DNA of 64,000 nucleotides from Asterias rubens (lineage: Eukaryota > Echinodermata > Asteroidea > Forcipulatida > Asteriidae), in contig NC_047081.1 of assembly GCF_902459465.1 (NCBI RefSeq), positions 7,345,883 to 7,409,882 of the forward strand. The letters are read 5' to 3'. Below, piece by piece: positions 1-8,503 of this stretch; the stretch's first letter is position 1, and the number at the start of each line of letters is the position of its first letter. Below the pieces are notes generated by a model. That model saw only the letters and a list, made by a program, of their open reading frames with translations. It did not search any database and was not told the origin of the DNA. Made by a program: the position numbers and the translations under genes.

Positions 1-118
1 AAACTACACAACCTCAGCTAGTAATATTTGAAGGGAAGCTTTCCACTATATTTATCTTCAAACCCTGTAAGTTTAATGTAAATCTGTGGACAATTCGAAA
101 AAGTACCCGAATCCTTTA
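1..118 (-). mobile_element. Right end of a TTAA-flanked MITE (family F)
   Basis: The stretch reading AAACCCTGTAAG, then ATCTGTGGACA, then AAGTACCCGAATCCT and TTAA is the reverse complement of the block that starts at 2257. It is therefore the terminal part of the same short inverted-repeat element, cut by the window edge. No coding potential is seen. Confidence 0.55.
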
Positions 119-120
119 AG

Positions 121-186
121 GCCCGTGTTCAAGATATAATTAAGAAGATCCAATTGTCCATCATCAGTGCCCTCCCTCCTGACTGA
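121..186 (+). CDS. Possible last coding exon of an upstream gene (weak)
   Basis: After a TTTAAG that could act as a splice acceptor, an open frame reads ARVQDIIKKIQLSIISALPPD and stops at 184-186. The composition looks protein-like and the following 300 bases are AT-rich, as a 3' UTR would be. The acceptor has a poor pyrimidine tract and overlaps the TTAA end of a MITE. I do not recognise the peptide. It may be a chance frame. Confidence 0.18.
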   Translation, partial: ARVQDIIKKIQLSIISALPPD

Positions 187-1347
187 CGAACAAGTGCCTT
201 CTCAGGAGTTGTAAATATTGTTATGAGAAAACATAAGTGTTTATGATATTTGTACTAAAGCCAGTTATCGATGTTACTTCCCTGTTGACTTCTTTGTACA
301 TAATTAAGATTTTAATCAATTTTTTTTATTTTTTTATTTTATTTACCAACTTCATATAATGTTTTCCATTGGTTTATTCCTCATGCCCCAAAGCTTTCCT
401 ACAGGCGATTTTGGGTGGTCAAATTTCTGTGGTGTCCGTTTGTGCATAGCTGTGGCCAGAGATGTGAATGGTACCCGTTACAAAACATTGATGAACGCAA
501 CAATCTTGATGAAAATACAGAGACATTTCTTTCCTGTTTTTTTCTTCAAAAAGTGCCGGCATTGATGGAACATTTAAACGAAAGGTGGTTTTTGTTTCTT
601 TCCTGATAATCTAAATAAGCTTTACATTAACAATAACGGAACAGTGACCCTGCCTGTTAAGTTTAAAATATCAAGAGAGAAAGATCTTTCAAAGTTTGGA
701 ACTAAAAAGAGTGGTTCAGCAAAATGGTTGCTCTTTCTCTTTGCAGACACAGTGAACTCGTGTTTGATGAATCTTATTTTGTTTGTTTTAATCTTTATTG
801 GCAATAATGTATAAAAACAGAAACCGCTTGCTAAATTGGGATAAAATAAAATTTTCTGAGGAAAAGGTTAACTTTTGTCTATGTCATGTATGTGTGGATG
901 TTTTATTTTTTCATTTAAAAACATATTTTACAATTAATTATTGATGTACACTACATGTACATGTAATGGCTTTATAGTCTTTTCATGAACTTAAAGAAAA
1001 CACAAATTCAGTGAACGGTTTCCCATGTACAGCAGGGCAAACACAAATTGTATCAGTTGCATGCTACTCAAAGATCATCATCTGCTACTCAATATTGGCA
1101 TTCAGTCTGCACATCTGTTCAGTCCAAGTACTTTGCTATGCAAAATTACTGGATGTAATCGTTCCCTGAAATTTCCGAACAAACCAATGCATGTATTCAT
1201 CCAATATTTTACGGAGGCACCGAAGCCGATTTCCTCCATGCGCCCTGTCTTTAGCCTTGGTGCCCTTGAAATGCTCAAGGAGAAATTTACAATTTCCTCA
1301 CAGGGTGCCCTTTAACCAAGGAGAAAATGTCTTGGTGCCCTTGCCCT
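187..1347. other. AT-rich intergenic stretch, no feature recognised
   Basis: Open frames here are short and lack splice context or recognisable motifs. AT-rich low-complexity tracts occur near 300-350, and AATAAA-like runs near 840. Nothing else is supported. Confidence 0.5.
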
Positions 1348-1351
1348 TTAA

Positions 1352-1476
1352 AGACATGGACACTATTGGTAATTGTCAAAGACCAGTCTTCAATGGCTCT
1401 CCATTACTTGTTACCAAGAAAGTTTCTATGCTAAAAATTATTTTTAGTGATAACCAATAGTGTCTGTCCACTGCCT
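1352..1476 (+). mobile_element. MITE family A, short deletion derivative
   Basis: TTAA (1348-1351) precedes AGACATGGACACTATTGG, and the element ends CTGTCCACTGCCT followed by TTAA (1477-1480). Only 125 bp remain; the middle, including the GAGACCTC hairpin found in full copies, is deleted. Confidence 0.7.
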
Positions 1477-1926
1477 TTAAGAAGTAAGCCTACAGGCCTG
1501 CATAGTTATTATCTTTTTAAATGATGGAGCCTCCCAGCCTTGTGGCTTGGCTACACTACTTTGACTGTGATCAACAAGACATTGGGGTGCACTGCACTCA
1601 ATACATCTTAAAACAAAATAAAACAAAGTGCAAGTTGGCATGGCCGACCGAATGTTAACAAAACAATCAATTGTGTAACAACAAATTGTGACCAAATTCA
1701 ACACTACGAAAGATTCATACACTGTTGAAATATCTGCTATGATAAGTTGATTTGTTTCCAACAAGTTCAATTTGTTTATTTTTACTTGTTGAACATTTCT
1801 ACAAACTATGGATATCCATTTTTTATTTGCATTCATGGCTTTCCATAGTTTTTCAAGCTGGGTTGACAAAAACTTGGGCCGTTACATAGCAATAGAAAGG
1901 CCAAAGCGAAAATTCATGCGCAAAGC

Positions 1927-2252
1927 AAAACACTTGGTGAAGAGTAATGGGGAGAGGTTGATGGTACAAAACATTCATTGTGAGAAATGGCTCTCTCTGA
2001 AGTGACATAGTTTTTGAGATTTTCCACGCATTTGATTTTGAGACCTCAGATTTAAAACTTGAGGTCTTGAAATGAACCATCTAAATGCACACAACTTCGT
2101 GTGACAAGGGTTTTTTCTTCTGTCATTGTTATCTCGCAACTTCGACGACCAATTGAGCTAAAATTTTCACAGGTTTATTATTTTATGCATATGTTGAGAT
2201 TGACCAAGTGAGAAGACTGGTCTTTGACAATTACCAATAGTGTCCAGTGTCT
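1927..2252 (-). mobile_element. MITE family A, left end degraded
   Basis: It carries the family hallmarks in order: GGAGAGGTTGATGGTA, GTGAGAAATGGCTC, the GAGACCTC/GAGGTCT hairpin, TTTTCACAGGTTT, and the end AATAGTGTCCAGTGTCT before TTAA at 2253-2256. The left boundary is not resolved. Confidence 0.65.
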
Positions 2253-2256
2253 TTAA

Positions 2257-2460
2257 AGGATTTGGGTACTTTTTCAAAATGTCCACAGATTTTATTAAAC
2301 TTACAGGGTTTGAAGATAATGACAGTAGAAAGCTTACAATTTTTTTTTTTCTCAGATACGTTTTTACATGCTAAAACTGAGGCAAATTTTTTTTTTGTGA
2401 CATTGTTTTACTCATTTCTCAAAAACTCCAGCACCTCAATAAGTAATGTTTCAAGGGAGG
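2257..2460 (+). mobile_element. MITE family F, left end
   Basis: It begins AGGATTTGGGTAC directly after the TTAA that closes the preceding family A element, so both use one TTAA. CTTACAGGGTTTGAAG follows, matching the inverted copy at the window start. The far end is lost at the satellite array. Confidence 0.5.
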
Positions 2461-2481
2461 CCCAATATTGTAAAGACATCA

Positions 2482-3290
2482 AAGTCAACTCGGTCCCAAG
2501 TCAACTCGGTCCCAAATCTAGTTGATCCCCAGTCAACTCAGTCCCAAGTCAACTCAGTCCCAAGTCATCTCAGTCCCAAGTCAACTCAGTCCCAAGTCAA
2601 CTCATTCCCAAGTCAACTCAGTCCCAAGTCAACTAGGTCCTAAGTCAACTCAGTCCCAAGTCAACTCAGTCCCAAGTCAACTCGGTCCTAAGTCAACTCA
2701 GTTCCAAGTCAGCTCAGTCCCAAGTCAACTCAGTCCCAAGTCAACTAGGTCCTAAGTCAACTCAGTCCCAAGTCAACTCAGTCCCAAGTCAACTCGGTCC
2801 CAAATCTAGTTGATCCCCAGTCAACTCAGTCCCAAGTCAACTCAGTCCCAAGTCAACTCATTCCCAAGTCAACTCAGTCCCAAGTCAACTAGGTCCTAAG
2901 TCAACTCAGTCCCAAGTCAACTAGGTCCTAAGGCAACTCAGTCCCAAGTCAACTCAGTCCGAAGTCAACTCGGTCCTAAGTCAACTCAGTTCCAAGTCAG
3001 CTCAGTCCCAAGTCAACTCAGTCCCAAGTCAATTAGGTCCTAAGTCAACTCAGTCCCAAGTCAACTCAGTCCCAAGTCAACTAGGTCCCAAGTCAACTCC
3101 GTCCCAAGTCAACTCCGTCCCAAGTCAACTCAGTCCCAAGTCAACTCAGTCCCAAGTCATCTCAGTCCCAAGTCAACTCAGTCCAAAGCCAACTAGGTCC
3201 TAAGTCAACTCTGTCCCAAGTCAACTCGATACCCAACTAACGCGACCCAAATTATCTAGGTCCCGATCCCGAGTCAACTCGGCCCTAACG
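2482..3290. repeat. 16-bp satellite array with higher-order structure
   Basis: About 50 tandem units of AAGTCAACTCAGTCCC, with variants CGGTCCC, TAGGTCC, CTCATTCCC and GTCATCTC. A distinctive variant block (CAAATCTAGTTGATCCCCAG) recurs 288 bp apart (2513 and 2801), which is 18 units, so blocks of units were duplicated together. A 16-bp unit shifts frame each copy, and the apparent proteins across it are a by-product. Related units in inverted orientation occur at 8303-8400. Confidence 0.9.
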
Positions 3291-4213
3291 GGAAATCATA
3301 TGCAAATGTTTGGTGACTTTTAAGCTCATTAGCAAGAAATGGAAGAAGAGTTGAAATTATGTTTGAAACGACTGACGTTCTGACACAGAATCTGAATGCT
3401 AGATCTTCATCAACAAGGTTTAGACGAAGTTTCATGAGTGTCAGTAAGAGTTCATCCTTCATTGAAAGTTCTCTCTCTGCAGCACCTGTTTTTTGCCAGC
3501 ATTTTGTTTTATGCGATGTGCTTCCGCTGTAATAATGCAGTCTTCCCATTTTTAATTTGACATGGTCGAAAACACACATAAACGCTTCATACGACTGTAA
3601 TCCTGTGTACAGCTTCATCAAACGTTCGTTATTCTTGATGTCATCAATACTAAAGCACTTTGACTTTGAACCGCTATGCTTTTGTGATGTCATCTTGGTT
3701 CTTCTTTGTTTCTCTTTCATGTCTTCAAGTTCTCTTTGTAACTCTGCGTTTTTACGTCTCAACTTTTGAAGGGCTGATTCAGAGTCAGAACATGGGCCTT
3801 GAACTAGACCTGTCCTTTGACATGATTGACCACCGTCACTACTGGTATACATACTATGATCGTGTGTGAAGCCAGCTTTACACATCCCTAGCAGAGAAGG
3901 TTTTGCGATCACATCGCCGCAAGGATCTGTCCTTGGGGGTGCAGATTTGAGCGATGGGGTTTTTCTTTTCTTGGATGAGGGACGTCTAGTAGACCTAGTG
4001 GTAGTGTTGTTACAACCTCTGAGGTATTCTGTTGGGTGTTGTTCGCATAGTCGGGGTTGCCCATATTTGAAGTGATTACTGCAAACTACAGTGTTTTTAT
4101 TTACTTTGAAGTCTTGTCTGTTATAAAGAAGAGAAATAAGGAAACCAAAGTTGAAAAAATTACACTTAAAACACTGCTATACATACCTATACTGCACATA
4201 GTGATTTTTACAA

Positions 4214-4440
4214 TTGTGGCCCACACGGCCTATAGGTTAAGAACACCGGATTCAAGCTCTGGTGTTTCTGATCAGCAGAGCGTGGGTTCTAGTCCCAGTT
4301 GTGACATTTGCGTCCTTTAAAAGCAAGACATTATCATATTAACCATGATTGCTTCATAAAGTTCAGGAGGTACAAGTAGTGCTTTCTGCTCTATACCAGC
4401 CAGGCTTCTGATTGGATGATAACCCCAGTCTAAATACATC
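4214..4440 (+). mobile_element. tRNA-Leu-derived SINE, diverged copy
   Basis: A TGGCCCACACGGCCTA...GGTTAAGAAC head, then CAAGCTCTGGTGTTTCTGAT and GTGGGTTCTAGTCCC (B-box-like), match the better-preserved copy at 16366. It lies in intron 2 of the THAP gene. The 3' end is uncertain. Confidence 0.55.
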
Positions 4441-5322
4441 CGAAAGAACTGTAAAAAAGGGGATTTGTTTCAGCCCTAGGAGTACCTGGCAACGGCCCCT
4501 AGAAAAAAAGGTTGATTTGTAGCCACGCCTTTAAGCTTTGTGTTTGGCAACTTGCATTAAACAAATATAAACAAAACTCTAAAGGAAAAATATTTAAAAC
4601 ATTTTGATAATACATTTTGACTTTCAAATCAGCCTACCTCTTGATAAGTCTTGTCCACTTTGAATGAAACTGAAGCTTACATCTATAAAACTTGACTCGA
4701 TCAGTCTGACCCATATGTTGATACACGTGGGGCATCACCTTCATCCTGAAATATGAAAATGAAATAAGGGTCACCAATTGGGCAACTCCTAGGCTTGAAG
4801 TTTCAGGGAAATTCTGGTGTGCAGGCTTAAAACTTGCCTGCAAAATTTACAACAGACCATCAAGTGTGCGCGAAGATTGCTCCCATTATGTCTAGACGTC
4901 TACTACCACCATTACTTCTAGAAACTAAAGGCTCCCCCGTGATAATTTTGGGCCCCCTTTTAAGGCTGTAAGTTTTCAAAATCATTGTTGATGGGTGAAC
5001 ATTTTATGATCTTTTGGCACAAAAACTTCAATTTCCTTTGCAAGTACTAACTGTAACCAAAACTTTCCCCATACACTCAATATAAACATTCATAATGCTT
5101 GTATCGGTATTGCCTTTTTGTTGAGTTAAGTTAAGAAACGTCTTAAAAAAGTTAAATTTTCTACTCGGTACTTGCACTGTTTTCCTCTCACACCACACGA
5201 TTTTTGACTTCTCAATGTGTTCAACGCTTTGTATTGGTCACCAAGCACTGTAACAGCGGGTACCAGTACAGTGGATCGACGACCCGCTGAGTCACGGCCG
5301 AGTTGGACTAAATCATTCTGTA

Positions 5323-5475
5323 AGGGGGGGGGGGACATTATGTCAAGTTTCAGGGGGCAACTTCACTAGGGGGCGACACTGTCAGGGGGCGTTTTTTTCA
5401 GGGGGCGACTTTGCTAGGGCTAGGCCAGGACGAAATTCGGCCAGGGCAGGGGGGGGGGCGAGCCGGTCAGGGGGC
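5323..5475 (+). repeat. G-rich degenerate repeat (CAGGGGGCGAC/GTTTT)
   Basis: A 10-G run is followed by repeated CAGGGGGC-type units separated by ACTTCACTA or TTTGCTA, then another 10-G run. The strand asymmetry and repeated G4-5 runs could form quadruplexes. No gene is seen. Confidence 0.6.
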
Positions 5476-6063
5476 GTTTTTGTTTGCTGGGGAAACTTTC
5501 TCTTTGTTGAGACGAGCTTGCTTTATACATGGAGGAAGGAAGAGAAGGAGCTCGAACGACCCGCAAAACCGCAGAGTAACAAAAGAATACTCTGACAATG
5601 CCCTTCTGGCCAGTGGAAAAAGTAAGGAGACCTCCAGCTGGACGGCCGATTAACGAGTAGGATTAAATCTCTTTGTACAGAACGTGTGGTACCGCCAGTC
5701 TGCGCTCTTGCCTGCGTGAAAAGTTGAATCATTGGAGACAAGAATTGTGAATAATACACGTTTTCATTTACCGTTTGTGGTGTTTCATGGAAACATCATG
5801 GCATATTTTTACACTTTTTTTGACTTTCCGGTCACTAGCGGTGGTTTAAAATTTGGGTATTAGCACACGAGGGTGGTTGGTATTCAATTGTGTTTTTCGA
5901 TTTGGTGAGCACAAGTGTACACAATTTTTATCAGGTCTCAAAAAAGTTGTTTTTCTGTATTATATCCATACCAAGTGCGCACGCGCAAACTCACATACGA
6001 CAGGTCGCCCATTGTCTGTGTAAGGTATAGTGGGTGATTACGAGGTGTCGTTAAACGGTTGCG

Positions 6064-6197
6064 GGGAAAAGTTTCCGTATGGCGCCACCACTTTTTCATT
6101 CGAAATAAAATAATATAGTATCTAATTTACCTGATTGATATATCCCTTTTTGTAAAAATGAGTGAAAAAGTGGTGGCGCCATACGGAAAGTTATCCC
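6064..6197. mobile_element. Short hairpin MITE with ~37-bp arms
   Basis: The arm TTTCCGTATGGCGCCACCAC...CATTC (6072-6101) is matched by its reverse complement at 6160-6189 with one mismatch, around an AT-rich 58-bp spacer. Similarity extends outward through GGGGAAAAG/TTATCCC. Confidence 0.75.
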
Positions 6198-6333
6198 AAT
6201 CATACACCAAGACAAACGAAGTCAGGACTTGTGCATGTGAGTGAGTCTGGTGGTGTGAACCGTCACACCACGGAGAATACACAACACAGGAGGACACAGT
6301 CACAGAGTGACAGATAAAAAAAGGAAAGACTCA

Positions 6334-6360
6334 TTGAATTGAATTGAATTGAATTGAATC
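6334..6360. repeat. (TTGAA)n microsatellite
   Basis: Five perfect pentamers of ATTGA/TTGAA. Confidence 0.85.
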
Positions 6361-6493
6361 ATGAAAGAAAGACTAGAGCACAGCACAATTTTGGAATTTT
6401 GTTTTCTTTTCTTTCTATGTCTGGTTTAATTACTAACCTTTCTGGATAACGACGGTCGTTTGAGCAGCCATACACGGCACATTGATGTGACAT

Positions 6494-6720
6494 TTTGGCG
6501 ACAAAACTTCAGCTGTTTTACAAAATCGTATCGCCGCTCGATCCTCGGAGATCGACCTACCACTTGGAAAGATAACTGGGGGAGTGCGCCACCGCGCGGC
6601 TCGACCTTCCCTTGTTCGCTAACAATCCCAGGATGCATTGTGTGGTCATATTTTTTGCGAAAAGATCCATGAAATAGCGCCACCATGAGTTGAAGAAAGA
6701 AAAATAGCCTGGTTGCCCTT
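6494..6720. promoter_or_regulatory. CpG-bearing region upstream of the THAP gene; possible divergent promoter
   Basis: This GC-richer block (GCGCCACCGCGCGGCTCG near 6587) immediately precedes the THAP start codon on the minus strand. Its other side faces GAR1, whose first coding exon begins with a splice acceptor and so needs a noncoding exon upstream. A shared bidirectional promoter is possible but only inferred. No TATA box is seen. Confidence 0.25.
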
Positions 6721-7030
6721 CCGCAATATGTATCACTTAAAGCCTAGTAGAGTCGGGGTACAGTACATCTACTACAACACGTGTGGTTTGGTCTTTCTCC
6801 AACGCGTGGATCGGTATGTGAAATTTAACAAAACGTTTTGCTTTATTTTCAGGAAAATAATTACTGCCACAATCCTATTAATGATTGATGACATGCCTTG
6901 TGTTTTCCTCATTTATGTGGCCATAACAAAAATTGTGTCTATTAATTATGATTGGCGTTATTTTTGTGTCAGTTGTTGCTATTTTGAACATCATCATTTG
7001 TTGTAATACTAATACTATGTTGTTGAATGA

Positions 7031-8206
7031 ACACGACGACCCCTCACGACGGGTCCTACTACTACTTGCCGTCAACTCGCCGTCAACTCACTTGCGCCGT
7101 CAATTCGCCGTCAACTCCTCCAATATACATTTAAAATCCACAAAAGTAGCATAGAACTGTAAAGTATCAGAGTCAAAGAGCATTCGCGTAAGTTTTAGTT
7201 CATATTTCGGAATAAAAATTGATTTTTTTTCTCGTGAAAAAAAATTCTCGAAGCCAAAAAACTGTCGGCCGCCATCTTGCTTTTTCACAATGATTAGTCT
7301 TGGCCCAAGATGTCAATGATTGGTACTTTTTTTTTATCAACACAAAGTCGTTTTTGTGAATGAATTTGTACCGAAAACCATGAGAAATATGTAGTTTAGC
7401 CCAGACTTAACACTTCCGTGCCCCCTTTTTATAGATTTTTCATGTAAATTTAATGAGTTGACGGCACGAAAATGAGTTGACGGCGAGTTGACGGCAAGTC
7501 GGCGAGTTGACGGCAAGTAGTAGGACCGCTCACGACAACTCACGACAACAATTTTTAAATGCACTTTAACAGAATATTCATTAAAAATATGCACAAGAGT
7601 CATATGCTCCCAAAGCATTTGCAAACTGTTGAAAAAATTGTATGTTTATTTGTAAAAAAAAGTGTTTTTTACCCGAATTTAGTAACGAACGGTAATATCC
7701 GCCATGTTGTCTTTCGACGCACTTGGACGATTCTATTATATTTATACCGCAGGGGTGATACAATATGCAAGATGATTATTTACTTCTTTTTTTAAATGTA
7801 TTTCATGGATTTTAAAACAATATTATTAAGTTTCCCCTTTTATTTTTAATTTAACTTCGAATTCCAGAGTGGCACTTAGTTACTAACAAGAAAGAAAAAA
7901 TCAGCAGCTAAAAGTTTTAGCTGCTGATTTACCAAAACAAAAAAATAAAATCAGCCCTCAGAAAATTACCTCGCCCCGCCCCCTGTGGTGTAATAATAGA
8001 ATCGTCCAAGTACGTCGAAAGACAAAATGGCAAATATTTCAGTTTGTTACTAAATTCGGGTAAGAAAAAAAAAATTTTTTACAGTTTGAAGTGGTTTAGA
8101 TGCATATGACTCTTGTGCACATATTTTACAGATGAATTACAATTACATTCAAATGTTCTGTTAAAGTGCATTTAAAAATTGTTGTCGTGAGGGGTCGTGA
8201 GTTGTC
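7031..8206. mobile_element. Foldback element with ~230-bp inverted arms
   Basis: The left arm (about 7529-7757, plus 7031-7050 before the nested insertion) and right arm (about 7979-8206) are inverted copies. Both carry CGACAACAATTTTTAAATGC, CACAAGAGTCATATGC, ACCCGAATTTAGTAAC and ACTTGGACGATTCTATT. The spacer holds a smaller hairpin (AAATCAGCAGCTAAAA and its complement, 7898-7931). The arms are diverged, so the element is older than its 7051-7528 guest. No transposase is encoded. Confidence 0.75.
7051..7528. mobile_element. hAT-type MITE (family G), copy 1, with 8-bp target duplication
   Basis: The element starts GGGTCCTACTACTACTTGCC and ends GGCAAGTAGTAGGACCG. It is flanked by the exact direct repeat CTCACGAC (7043-7050 and 7529-7536). 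Subterminal GCCGTCAACTC repeats at the left mirror GAGTTGACGGC repeats at the right. An 8-bp duplication is typical of hAT elements. The interior (CGGCCGCCATCTTGC and so on) is nearly identical to the copy at 21456. Confidence 0.85.
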
Positions 8207-8302
8207 GGTATTTAGTGCGACCGTGATCAAGGCATTGAATTTGAATACCCCGAAAGATCACCGTGCACACACACGCATCCCGTTTCAACCCGTCAACCAT
8301 AC

Positions 8303-8400
8303 GGACCGAGTTGATTTGGGACCGAGTTGATTTGGGACCGAGTTGACTTGGTTGGGACCGCGTTGACTGGGCCCAGTCAACGCGGTCCCAACCAAGTCAG
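8303..8400. repeat. Inverted satellite units and a perfect 56-bp palindrome
   Basis: Units of GACCGAGTTGATTTGG are the reverse complement of the 2482-3290 satellite. They run into a perfect inverted repeat from 8344 to 8399 with no spacer, centred on GACTGGG|CCCAGTC. It lies 100 bp upstream of the first GAR1 coding exon, in a presumed 5' intron. Confidence 0.85.
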
Positions 8401-8503
8401 GCCTACATATTGTATATAGCCATAGGTACAGAACAATGTAGTTTTGATCAGCTGTATCATAACACAAAATAACTACTTTCCCACAGATTAAATAATATCA
8501 GAG

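Larger units (their letters stand above)
3274..6493 (-). pseudogene. THAP-domain Harbinger/ISL2EU-like transposase gene, lacking its DDE domain
   Basis: Three exons join in frame on the minus strand: 6493-6438, 4745-4638 and 4078-3274. Exon 1 starts MSHQCAVYGC (the zinc-binding C-x4-C of a THAP finger). Exon 2 supplies VKFYRC...KWTRLIK, and exon 3 the PRLCEQH (C-x2-H) that completes a C2CH finger of about 70 residues. Then come a basic linker, a coiled coil (LQKLRRKNAELQRELEDMK), FSIDDIKNNERLMKLYTGL, and a helix-turn-helix resembling HTH_Tnp_4 (ELSMKDELLLTLMKLRLNL, then DLAFRF). Known relatives continue into a DDE endonuclease; here the frame runs into the 16-bp satellite and stops at 3274. 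Both introns have clean ends (GTTAGT/TTTCAG and GTAGGC/TTGCAG). It is a transposon remnant or a THAP gene with a lost or distant C-terminus. Domain names come from my memory of the families. Confidence 0.72.

Noticed and set aside
2446-2755. Ser/Gln/Pro-rich repetitive protein (SQVNSVPSQL)
   Set aside because: By-product of the 16-bp satellite, which cycles through all frames every 48 bp.
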